DNA of 27,761 bases from an uncultured Clostridia bacterium (lineage in GTDB: Bacteria; Bacillota; Clostridia; Christensenellales; Borkfalkiaceae), in assembly GCA_934271245.1 (NCBI GenBank), contig CAKQQY010000025.1, positions 1 to 27,761 of the forward strand. The letters are read 5' to 3'. Below, piece after piece: positions 14,437 through 21,483 of the stretch. The notes under the pieces are model-generated. The model made no database searches, was not told the DNA's origin, and saw only the letters and a list, made by a program, of their open reading frames with translations. Made by a program: the position numbers and the translations under genes. How positions within the stretch are numbered: the stretch's first letter is position 1; each line of letters starts with the position of its first letter.

Positions 14437-15408
14437 TTATAGCAACATTTTTTCTATTTTATCTTTTACGTTTTTCTCTCCCGAAAGATAATTTTTGCCG
14501 AAAGTTTTAAGTTCGTTTAACGTATGTTTTTCCATACAAACCGACGGCATTTTTTCGGCGTTTCCTTTTTGCATTTCGCTGAAAACCCCCTCGTACTCTA
14601 CGGAAGTAAAACACGAAAACATACGGATTTTACTTAACTTTTTCTGCGTTTCGTCGGAAAGTAGCATACTTAAATATTTTTTTGCGAAGTAACTTTTTTC
14701 GTCGCCGTTATTAAACGCGGAAATATACTGATATAAATCGTTGAACTTAAAAAGCGGCGTGGCTTTATAATTAAATCCGCGATTTTCTAAACGTACGATA
14801 TCTCTTTGCGTTCCTATAAGATATTTCGCCTTTCCGCCGACGAAAGTTATATACGCAGTAAGCGGTTCTTCGTAACCGCAATTACTTAAATTCAGTTCGT
14901 TTATCGCCGCGCATACTTCCGGCAGAGTGTATTTGCTTTCCGAAACGACGGTGTTTTCGCCTTTCGCTTCGGGATTTTCTATCAGAACGTAATTTCCCCT
15001 GCACCAAGGAACGGCGAACTGCTTATCGCCGACCTTTCCGCCGTCAAAATCCCTTTCAGTTTTAAGTTCGGTTATCCCCGTTATCTCCACGCCGTAGCCG
15101 TACGAAATCAAATCGGGATATACGCCTTTTTTGAAACTTTCTTCCGCGCTTTCGGCGGTATGTGATGATACCATTACCAGAACGCCGTCGTTCTTTTTTT
15201 CGAACGTTCTCGCCACGTCCGACAAAAAATTTTTTCTCGAACCCGTTCCCCCTTCGAAAGAGTCTATCTGCCACACGTTTATTATGCCTTTATAATTTTT
15301 AGCCCCTTCCGAGTCGGCTTTTCGGTAAATGAGATTTTTCCCGAAAAACAACGTGAACGCGACGCAAAGACCAAGCAACGACGAAATAACCATTCTACAA
15401 ACTTTCAT
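14437..15408 (-). CDS. Orphan membrane-anchored solute-binding-like protein
   Basis: A 323-residue protein with one N-terminal hydrophobic segment (about residues 6-24, MVISSLLGLCVAFTLFFG). The Cys in it is not in a good lipobox, so an uncleaved anchor is more likely than a lipoprotein. The outer part resembles family 1 ABC solute-binding proteins: INVWQIDSFEGGTGSRKNFL (43-62), DVARTFEKKNDGVLVMV, a PDLISYG motif, and VGDKQFAVPWCRGNYVLIEN in the middle. No permease or ATPase gene is near, so transport is unproven and a sensing or envelope role is possible. It is monocistronic, between a terminator and the murB promoter. No Shine-Dalgarno is visible; a TATATT box ends 6 bp before the ATG. The fold is a moderate-confidence call. 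Confidence 0.7.
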   Translation of the reverse strand: MKVCRMVISSLLGLCVAFTLFFGKNLIYRKADSEGAKNYKGIINVWQIDSFEGGTGSRKNFLSDVARTFEKKNDGVLVMVSSHTAESAEESFKKGVYPDLISYGYGVEITGITELKTERDFDGGKVGDKQFAVPWCRGNYVLIENPEAKGENTVVSESKYTLPEVCAAINELNLSNCGYEEPLTAYITFVGGKAKYLIGTQRDIVRLENRGFNYKATPLFKFNDLYQYISAFNNGDEKSYFAKKYLSMLLSDETQKKLSKIRMFSCFTSVEYEGVFSEMQKGNAEKMPSVCMEKHTLNELKTFGKNYLSGEKNVKDKIEKMLL

Positions 15409-15438
15409 AATAAAAATATATTCGCTTTTTATAACAAA

Positions 15439-15467
15439 AAAGACTTTTCCGTTAAAGAAAAGTCTTT
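15439..15467 (-). terminator. Intrinsic terminator after the M16 peptidase gene
   Basis: An 11-bp perfect stem (AAAGACTTTTC 15439-15449 with 15457-15467, 7-nt loop) is followed on minus by TTTTTGTTAT. It ends the pnp-ylxY-M16 transcript 21 bp after the stop codon. Confidence 0.85.
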
Positions 15468-15488
15468 CATAATTTTTATTTCGTTATT

Positions 15489-16730
15489 TCAGATTTTAAG
15501 GGGAGAATTTTCCGTGCCGACGGTCGCCGAAGCCATTAAGTCGGTATCGAAAAATTCGTTTATCACGTCGGCAACGTCTTTTTCGGTGATTTTTTCGATT
15601 TCTTTTATCTTCTTATTAAAATCGAAACGCTTATTCAAAAACAAAAGGTATTTACCGTACAAAAGCATTTGCGTGGCGGTGTTTTCTCTGCCGAACACGA
15701 GCGAAGATTTAAGTTGTTCTTTGCCCCTGTTGAATTCAGCGTTCGTTATACCCGATTTTTTGAATTTGTTTATCTCTTCTATTATCGCCGTAGCCGAAAG
15801 ATCTCTCGAAGACGAATTAACGCCGCCGTAAATTTCTATAACTCCGCTGTCTTTATACTGCGACGGATAAGAATATACCGTATAGCAAAGCCCTAATTCT
15901 TCCCTTATTTTCTGGAATAGTCTGCTGCTCATTCCGCCGCCCAGCACGAGATTCGCTATACCTATCGCGTCGGCTCTGTCGTCTACCATGGAAACGGACG
16001 GAAGCGAGAACGCGACGTGCGCTTGTTCGATATCCTTTACTCTGAAAAGGTTGCCCTTTCTGTTTCCCGTAAACGGTACCTGCGGCGCGGATTTTTTAGC
16101 GGTAAATTTATCCGCGAAGTATCTTTTTACCGCTTCCAGCGTTTTATCGGTGTCGATATTCCCCGCAACGGATATTACTATATTATCCGCCGTATAATAC
16201 TTGTCCATATACTTACGGACGTCTTTTACCGTGAACCTTTTAACGTTTTCGGCGCTGCCTAAAATCGTTCTTCCGAGTCCTTCTTTACCGTAATAACTTT
16301 CGGCTAAAAGGTCTAAGCATATATCTTCCGGCGTATCTTCGCTCATATTGATTTCTTCTATTATAACGCCCTTTTCTTTTTTCAGTTCTTCTTCGTCGAA
16401 CGTGGCGTTAAACAGAATATCCGAAAGCACGTCCATAGATTCTTCTAAATGGTCGGAAGTGGATTTTGTATAAAAACAAGTTAGTTCTTTAGACGTGAAC
16501 GCGTTTATCTGCGCCCCTATCTTATCTATTCCGTCGGATATGTCGAATGCCGAACGGTTTTTCGTACCCTTAAAAACGGTATGTTCTATGAAGTGCGATA
16601 TTCCGTTTTCCTGTTCGCTTTCGTTTGCGCTGCCCGTTTTTACGAGTACGCCCACCGATACCGACATCAATCCTTCGATTTTGTTTGCTACTAATTTCAG
16701 TCCGTTGTCAAACTGATGATATAATTCCAT
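15489..16730 (-). CDS. M16-family zinc peptidase (MlpA/YmxG type)
   Basis: This 413-residue protein has the inverted zinc motif HxxEH as HFIEH (46-50), with Glu 126 in EEINMSEDTPED as the third zinc ligand, exactly 76 residues after His 50 as in the family. The C-terminal half has the non-catalytic M16_C domain, including GGGMSSRLFQKIREELGLCYTVYS. It is predicted cytoplasmic, with no signal peptide. In Bacillus subtilis the same position after rpsO-pnp-ylxY is held by mlpA (ymxG), which affects extracellular protease production. It starts 12 bp after the deacetylase-like gene with AAGGGG as ribosome-binding site. Peptidase family is certain; the substrate is unknown. Confidence 0.94.
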   Translation of the reverse strand: MELYHQFDNGLKLVANKIEGLMSVSVGVLVKTGSANESEQENGISHFIEHTVFKGTKNRSAFDISDGIDKIGAQINAFTSKELTCFYTKSTSDHLEESMDVLSDILFNATFDEEELKKEKGVIIEEINMSEDTPEDICLDLLAESYYGKEGLGRTILGSAENVKRFTVKDVRKYMDKYYTADNIVISVAGNIDTDKTLEAVKRYFADKFTAKKSAPQVPFTGNRKGNLFRVKDIEQAHVAFSLPSVSMVDDRADAIGIANLVLGGGMSSRLFQKIREELGLCYTVYSYPSQYKDSGVIEIYGGVNSSSRDLSATAIIEEINKFKKSGITNAEFNRGKEQLKSSLVFGRENTATQMLLYGKYLLFLNKRFDFNKKIKEIEKITEKDVADVINEFFDTDLMASATVGTENSPLKI

Positions 16731-16742
16731 TTTTACCCCTTG

Positions 16743-17456
16743 TTACGTTACGTTTTCGCCTACCGTACAAAACGCGAATCCGTTACCTAAATAAAAGTCT
16801 ATTATCTGCGGCAGAGCCGAAAGCGTATGCGGTTTCGGGTGCATCAGAATCAAATCTCCGCTTGCGGGAGTTTTGGTCGCCCTTTTATACACGAGCGACG
16901 CATCTTTATCACGCCAGTCTATCGTATCTTTCGACCACATTATTACTTTATACCCCAAATCGCTCGCCGCGTCAAGCGTTACGTCGGAAAAACTGCCCGA
17001 CGGCGGCGCAAACAGAGTCGTTTTTTCGCCGCACAGGCTTTTTACTATAAGTTCGGTTATGTAAATTTCCTGTTTATTGCCTTCGTAATCGAGTTTTTTA
17101 TGGTCTTTATGAAAATACCCGTGGTTTCCGAGTTCGTTGCCGTATTCGATTATTTTCTGCAAGGTCGGAGCGTTATCGTCCGCCCAGCAGCCGCCGACGA
17201 AAAAGGTGGCTTTTACTCCTTTTTCTTTCAACGTTTCTAAAATATTATTGACTATTTCGGTATTTTCGTAAACGTTAAACATTAAAGAAACGGTATTTTT
17301 TTCCGCATTGCCGCGGTATATCGCACCGATAGTTTCGCCGCCGTATATGGGCGTGGATTTATCATAGGAAAACCCTAAAACGAACACCGCCGTAAGCACA
17401 ACGCCTATAACGGCGTTGGTTATAAAATTTAATCTTTTCTCCGACCGATTTTTCAT
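16743..17456 (-). CDS. YlxY-like polysaccharide deacetylase fold protein, probably inactive
   Basis: A 237-residue protein with an N-terminal membrane anchor (about 11-29, FITNAVIGVVLTAVFVLGF) and a NodB fold outside the membrane. VKATFFVGGCW (81-91), the metal-binding HGYFH (112-116), DTIDW (177-181) and LMHP (204-207) are conserved. The first motif, normally FDD, is FNV (60-62), so both the catalytic-base and metal aspartates are missing. The RPP motif is APP (150-152). Deacetylation is therefore doubtful. Its location between pnp and the M16 gene matches ylxY of Bacillus. AAGGGGTG lies before the ATG. It may bind glycan without cutting. The fold is sure; the loss of activity is inference. 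Confidence 0.88.
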   Translation of the reverse strand: MKNRSEKRLNFITNAVIGVVLTAVFVLGFSYDKSTPIYGGETIGAIYRGNAEKNTVSLMFNVYENTEIVNNILETLKEKGVKATFFVGGCWADDNAPTLQKIIEYGNELGNHGYFHKDHKKLDYEGNKQEIYITELIVKSLCGEKTTLFAPPSGSFSDVTLDAASDLGYKVIMWSKDTIDWRDKDASLVYKRATKTPASGDLILMHPKPHTLSALPQIIDFYLGNGFAFCTVGENVT

Positions 17457-17577
17457 ACGACACCCCTTTTAATCATATGAAAAAATTCTTTCGGATATTT
17501 CGGATTATTCTAAAAAGCCGTTTTGTTTTCTTTTCGGTATTTCCCGTTCGATTCGGAAAGGCGATTTATTTTTTACG

Positions 17578-17648
17578 GATATGGAGAACTTCTTCTACCA
17601 ATTCGATTCTCTTTTCGCTCTTTCTCGAAATACGGATTCCGTTTATAC
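17578..17648 (-). pseudogene. Decayed duplicate of the pnp S1-domain segment
   Basis: Bases 17578-17637 match 17802-17861 in the pnp coding region at 56 of 60 positions, same orientation, 224 bp apart; weaker similarity continues to about 17648 after a 3-base gap that removes one codon. In the pnp frame it reads ISRKSEKRIELVEEVLHIRKK and stops, against ISRMSEKRIESVEEVLHIGDK in pnp. All the visible changes alter amino acids. There is no start codon or ribosome-binding site of its own and it lies downstream of the pnp stop and terminator-like hairpin, so it is a relic of a partial tandem duplication. Confidence 0.85.
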
Positions 17649-17650
17649 GC

Positions 17651-17704
17651 AAAAACCGCAAGGACGGTTTCCGCGGTAGTTTCTGCGGTCCTTGCCTTGC
17701 GGTT
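17651..17704 (-). terminator. Stem-loop after pnp, probable terminator
   Basis: On minus the arm around 17688-17704 (AACCGCAAGG...AAGGAC) pairs with 17654-17665 (GTCCTTGCGGTT), with a 5-nt bulge caused by a repeated AAGGC unit, and TTTTTG follows. It lies 17 bp after the pnp stop and before the S1 relic. The rest of the 264-bp gap to the next gene shows no ORF or clear promoter. Confidence 0.65.
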
Positions 17705-17720
17705 ATCGTTGTTTAATAAA

Positions 17721-19826
17721 TCAGCCTTCTATTTTTTCCAAAAGTTTAAGGTCGATTCCTTTTTCGCCTATCTTAACGATTTCTACCTTGACTTTATCGC
17801 CGATATGGAGAACTTCTTCTACCGATTCGATTCTCTTTTCGCTCATTCTCGAAATGTGGATAAGTCCGTCTTTACCCGGAGCAAGTTCGCAGAACGCGCC
17901 GACTTTCGGTAAAATTCTTACGACTTCGGATATGAACATATCGCCGACTTCGGGATCTTTCGCGATAGAAATTATTATCGCTTTGGCTCTTTCCGCGTTT
18001 TCGATAGGTCCGGTGGTGGAAATGTATCCTACGCCGCTATCGTCTTCGTTAAAGTTGATTTCCGTTCCCGTTTCTTCCATAATCTTCTTGATTACGCAAC
18101 CTTGTTTACCGATAACGTCGCCGATTTTGTCGGGTGAAATCTGGAAGTTGATAATCTTGGGAGCGTATACGGAAAGCGCGGGAGCAACTTCGGGAACGCA
18201 TTCGAGCATTTTGGAAAGTATGAACTGTCTGCCTTCGTTCGCCTGATTGATTGCCGTGTGCATGATTTCTTCGGATATGCCTTTGATTTTGATATCCATC
18301 TGTATTGCGGTTATACCTTTTACGGTTCCCGCAACCTTAAAGTCCATATCGCCTAAGAAGTCTTCAAGACCCTGAATATCCGTCATAACGCGGAATTCGC
18401 CCGTTTCCTGATTCTTTATAAGACCCATGGCAACGCCTGCTACCGGCGCTTTTATAGGTACGCCTGCGTCCATCAAAGCCATCGTGGAGCCGCAAACCGA
18501 CGCCATAGACGACGAACCGTTGGACGACATAATGTCGTTTACTACCCTTATCGCGTACGGGAAGTCCGTTTCGGAAGGAAGTACGGGGATTAACGCGCGT
18601 TCTGCGAGAGCGCCGTGTCCGATTTCTCTTCTGCCGGGCGATTTAATCGCTTTCGCTTCGCCGGTGCAATATCCCGGGAAGTTATATTGATGCATATATC
18701 TCTTGGAATCTTCTTCGTCGAGTCCTTCGAGTCTTTGCGCTTCGTCGAGCATGGCGAGCGTGCAGGTGGTTAAAGTCTGAGTTTGTCCTCTGGTAAACAC
18801 CGCGGAGCCGTGTACTCTCGGCAACACGTGTCTTTCGCACCAGATAGGACGCACGTCTTTAAGTCCTCTTCCGTCGGGACGGATTCCTTTATCGAATATC
18901 TTCGCGCGAACTTTTTCTTTGGTAAGATAGTAAATACTGTCTTTTATTTCTCTTATGTTGTCGGGATAGATTTCTTTGAAGTGTTCGATGATTTCTTTTT
19001 CCGCTTCGTCCTGACGATTCTGTCTTTCCTGACGGTCAAAGGTATCTATTGCCCAGTCGATTTTTTCGGAAGCGTACGCTCTTACTTCTTTATCGAGTTC
19101 TTCGGGAACGTGATAAAGTTCGATTTCTTTCTTGGGTTTGCCTACCGCCGGTACGATTTCGTCTTCGATAAAAGCGCATATCTTTTTGATTTCTTCGTGA
19201 CCGAACATTATGGCGTTTACCATTTCGTCGTTGGTTACTTCGTTTGCGCCCGCTTCTATCATTAAGATAGCGTCTTTCGTGCCTGCAAGGTTAAGGTGTA
19301 TATCCGATTTAGCGCGTTGATTCAAGTCGGGGTTTATTACGTATTTTCCGTCTACCATTCCGACTACTACCGAACCCGTAGGTCCTGCCCACGGAATATC
19401 CGATATGGAAAGCGCAATCGACGAACCTATCATCGCGAGCGGTTCCGGTTGAATATCGGGTTCTACCGACAACGCCTGCGCGATTACTACTACGTCGTTA
19501 AAAAGTCCTTTCGGGAACAACGGTCTTAACGGTCTGTCGATAAGACGGGAAGTCAATATCGCTTTATCGCTCGCTCTTCCTTCTCTCTTTTTGTATCCGC
19601 CGGGAATTTTACCTATGGAATACATCTTCTCGTCGTAGTCTACCTGCAACGGGAAAAAGTCCATTCCGTCTCTCGGAGCAGCCGACATACATACGGTTAC
19701 CATTACCGCCGTATCGCCCGAGCGTACCACGCACGCGCCGTTGGCTTGTTCGGCGTACTTGCCGACTTCGACGGTGACTTCTCTGCCGCCGACGGTCGTC
19801 TTAAACTGTCTGAAATTTTGTGTCAT
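17721..19826 (-). CDS. pnp: Polyribonucleotide nucleotidyltransferase (PNPase)
   Basis: A full-length 701-residue PNPase, the phosphorolytic 3'-5' exoribonuclease of mRNA decay. Two RNase PH domains are visible: the first with FFPLQVDYDEKMYSIGKIPGGY and REGRASDKAILTSRLIDRPLRPLF; the second with RPDGRGLKDVRPI, RGQTQTLTTCTL and the active-site region GRREIGHGALAERAL. DIMSSNGSSSMASVCGSTMALMDAGVP is also typical. A KH domain (NFQISPDKIGDVIGKQGCVIKKIMEETG) and an S1 domain (GDMFISEVVRILPKVGAFCELAPGKDGLIHISRMSE) end the protein. GAAGGAG precedes the ATG. It follows rpsO, the widely conserved order. A partial duplicate of its S1 coding region lies just downstream. Confidence 0.98.
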   Translation of the reverse strand: MTQNFRQFKTTVGGREVTVEVGKYAEQANGACVVRSGDTAVMVTVCMSAAPRDGMDFFPLQVDYDEKMYSIGKIPGGYKKREGRASDKAILTSRLIDRPLRPLFPKGLFNDVVVIAQALSVEPDIQPEPLAMIGSSIALSISDIPWAGPTGSVVVGMVDGKYVINPDLNQRAKSDIHLNLAGTKDAILMIEAGANEVTNDEMVNAIMFGHEEIKKICAFIEDEIVPAVGKPKKEIELYHVPEELDKEVRAYASEKIDWAIDTFDRQERQNRQDEAEKEIIEHFKEIYPDNIREIKDSIYYLTKEKVRAKIFDKGIRPDGRGLKDVRPIWCERHVLPRVHGSAVFTRGQTQTLTTCTLAMLDEAQRLEGLDEEDSKRYMHQYNFPGYCTGEAKAIKSPGRREIGHGALAERALIPVLPSETDFPYAIRVVNDIMSSNGSSSMASVCGSTMALMDAGVPIKAPVAGVAMGLIKNQETGEFRVMTDIQGLEDFLGDMDFKVAGTVKGITAIQMDIKIKGISEEIMHTAINQANEGRQFILSKMLECVPEVAPALSVYAPKIINFQISPDKIGDVIGKQGCVIKKIMEETGTEINFNEDDSGVGYISTTGPIENAERAKAIIISIAKDPEVGDMFISEVVRILPKVGAFCELAPGKDGLIHISRMSEKRIESVEEVLHIGDKVKVEIVKIGEKGIDLKLLEKIEG

Positions 19827-20030
19827 CTTGTTTCTCCTTCTGTTACTCTTATTACACAGGAAGGTACCCGCATTCCGCGTATACCCCTTTTTTTGTTTCT
19901 TATCGAAAACTTTTCCCCTTTTTTATATCGGATTTTTCGTTACCGATTTCCTCGCCGATAGTTTTTTTCTCTACCGGCTTTTCGCCACCGAAAAAAAAGT
20001 TTTTTTTCGCTATCCGAAAAAAAGAAAAAT
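19827..20030. other. Low-complexity rpsO-pnp spacer
   Basis: A T/A-rich stretch without ORFs. It holds an A8-G-T8 palindrome flanked by CG on both sides (19989-20009), two AAAAAAGGGG repeats on minus, and several CCGAT/CGGAT words. The strand proximal to pnp provides its GAAGGAG site. No clear promoter for pnp is seen; the palindrome may be an RNase-processing hairpin in the rpsO-pnp transcript, but this is a guess. Confidence 0.4.
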
Positions 20031-20056
20031 CGGGCGACAAAAAATATGCCGCCCCG
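20031..20056 (-). terminator. Terminator after rpsO
   Basis: On minus, CGGG-G-CGGC pairs with GTCGCCCG (8 pairs including one G-T, one bulged G) around an AT loop, followed by ATTTTTCTTTTTTT. It lies 6 bp after the rpsO stop and may be partial, allowing some readthrough into pnp. Confidence 0.7.
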
Positions 20057-20062
20057 AAAAAG

Positions 20063-20326
20063 TTATTTTCTTAAATTCAATTCAGCGATTATCTTTCTGT
20101 ATCTTTCAATATCTACTTCCTGTAAATATTTTAAAAGACCGCGACGTTCACCGACCATTTTCATAAGTCCGCGTCTGCTGTGATTATCGTTTTTGTTGAC
20201 GGAAAGATGTTGGTTCAAGTGATTGATTCTTTCCGTTAAAAGAGCGATTTGTACTTCCGCGCTGCCGGTATCGCCTTCGTGCGCGCCGAATTTTGCTATA
20301 ATTTCTGCCTTTCTTGCTTTATCCAT
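20063..20326 (-). CDS. rpsO: 30S ribosomal protein S15
   Basis: An 87-residue S15, two short of the E. coli length once the start methionine is counted. It has HEGDTGSAEVQIALLTERINHLNQHLSVNKNDNHSRRGLMKMVGERRGLLKYL, including the conserved HLxxHxxDxHSRRGL-like region that contacts the 16S rRNA three-way junction. S15 nucleates the central domain of the small subunit. TAGGAGG lies 9 nt before the ATG. Its leader (20344-20407) can fold into a three-way junction, implying feedback control. It heads the rpsO-pnp region. Confidence 0.98.
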   Translation of the reverse strand: MDKARKAEIIAKFGAHEGDTGSAEVQIALLTERINHLNQHLSVNKNDNHSRRGLMKMVGERRGLLKYLQEVDIERYRKIIAELNLRK

Positions 20327-20343
20327 AATTTTTTTACCTCCTA

Positions 20344-20407
20344 TGCTATGGACTAATTCGCTGTTGACAACGTAAGGGGTGGAGAGCCGCCGAACCTTGC
20401 CAAAGCA
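20344..20407 (-). ncRNA. Putative S15 autoregulatory leader (three-way junction)
   Basis: On minus, TGCTTTGG (20400-20407) pairs with CCATAGCA (20344-20351) with one mismatch, closing a junction. Inside are an AAGG/CCTT stem (20374-20377, 20395-20398) and the hairpin CGTTG-TCAA-CAGCG (20359-20372). The closing stem ends right beside the TAGGAGG ribosome-binding site. The shape resembles rRNA and leader sites bound by S15. Folding was done by eye. Confidence 0.6.
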
Positions 20408-20420
20408 TTACAACTATTTA

Positions 20421-20449
20421 AGTATAACAAAAAATTTCTTCTTTGTAAA
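20421..20449 (-). promoter_or_regulatory. Promoter of rpsO
   Basis: TTTACA (20444-20449) and TATACT (20421-20426) on minus with a 17-bp spacer. It lies just past the stop of the glycosyltransferase gene, so rpsO is transcribed independently of the rel operon. Confidence 0.8.
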
Positions 20450-20463
20450 CTATTTTTTTGTCT

Positions 20464-21483
20464 TTAATTGAATTTAAATATGCCCCTCGCCACTTTATAT
20501 ATCATTTTGCAAAGATTACAGGTGGATTTTCTCGTAGAGGCGGTAAGTCCTATAAGTTTACTTTTACACTTTCTGTAACTCTTTTCGTCTACCTTTTTAA
20601 ATCTCGCCCAGAGCGCCGCCTTCTTTTCCATACTTTCGGGCGTGCCGATTTTTATAAGATATATACTCGTTATCGTTACCATTATCGCAAGAAAATCGAG
20701 CATATAATTATACAGTTTTTTCTTGGTTTTCTTTATAGAATTCAAATCGTAACTGTCCATTACTTCTTCGGCGACTTTAAGATGCTGATCGATTCTCGCC
20801 ATAAGGTTCTTTTCGGAAACGGACTGGTCCGCCCTGCCTATAAAATAACGGTAAAAATCTACGTTTAAGTAATAGAATTTATTTACGTACGGCAACGGTT
20901 TATACACGAAGATATTATCCACGTAAAAAGTGTGTTCGGGAAGTTCCAAATTTATGCTTTTTATAAGTTCCGTTTTATATACGAGCGAGTGCATCGCAAG
21001 AAATTTACCGAGAGCGAAACTTCTCGATTCGGAAAAATCGAAAGGTCTGCCTACGGGGAATTCGCTTTTATATCTTACGATTTTACGGGTATTGTCTTCA
21101 ACGTGTTCGTAAACGTAGTTTACCACCACCGCATCGGGAGCGTCGTCTTCGCCGAAACCTTTTATTGTTTTCATAAGTTCGTTCAGCGCGGTTTCTTCTA
21201 CCCAGTCGTCGGAATCGACTACTTTAAAATATTTACCCGTAGCGTTCTTTATTCCGGTATTCACGGCGCCGCCGTGACCTTTATTTTCCTGATGAATGGT
21301 TCTTATTATATTCGGATACTTTTCCGCGTAACGGTCGGCTTTTTCCGCAGTATCGTCTTTAACGGAACCGTCGTCTACTATTATTATTTCCGCGTCTTCG
21401 CCTGCTTTTAAAAGCGACGACAAACATTTATCCATATACGCCGACGAGTTATAACAAGGTACGGCGAAAGTTATATATTTCAT
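20464..21483 (-). CDS. Family 2 glycosyltransferase
   Basis: A 339-residue GT-A enzyme. It begins YITFAVPCYNSSAYMDKCLSSL, then IIIVDDGS (34-40) for the nucleotide sugar, ENKGHGGAVNTGI (66-78) and the metal-binding DSDDW (90-94). The C-terminal 150 residues are mostly helical and basic (TRKSTCNLCKMIYKVARGIFKF), without a clear membrane segment, so it may sit on the inner membrane surface. The donor and acceptor cannot be read; envelope polysaccharide or teichoic-acid-like synthesis is possible. Its ATG overlaps the hemZ stop by 4 bp (ATGA), so it belongs to the recJ-rel operon. No other envelope genes are near. hisS-aspS usually occupy this place in Clostridia. Confidence 0.92.
   Translation of the reverse strand: MKYITFAVPCYNSSAYMDKCLSSLLKAGEDAEIIIVDDGSVKDDTAEKADRYAEKYPNIIRTIHQENKGHGGAVNTGIKNATGKYFKVVDSDDWVEETALNELMKTIKGFGEDDAPDAVVVNYVYEHVEDNTRKIVRYKSEFPVGRPFDFSESRSFALGKFLAMHSLVYKTELIKSINLELPEHTFYVDNIFVYKPLPYVNKFYYLNVDFYRYFIGRADQSVSEKNLMARIDQHLKVAEEVMDSYDLNSIKKTKKKLYNYMLDFLAIMVTITSIYLIKIGTPESMEKKAALWARFKKVDEKSYRKCKSKLIGLTASTRKSTCNLCKMIYKVARGIFKFN

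Noticed and set aside
17523..17912. Plus-strand open frame with an internally repeated protein segment
   Set aside because: The repeat is the antisense reading of the duplicated pnp S1 segment; there is no evidence of a plus-strand gene.
19827..20062. CRISPR or tandem repeat in the T/A-rich spacer
   Set aside because: The CCGAT-like words and homopolymer runs are short and irregular, with no constant repeat and spacer lengths.
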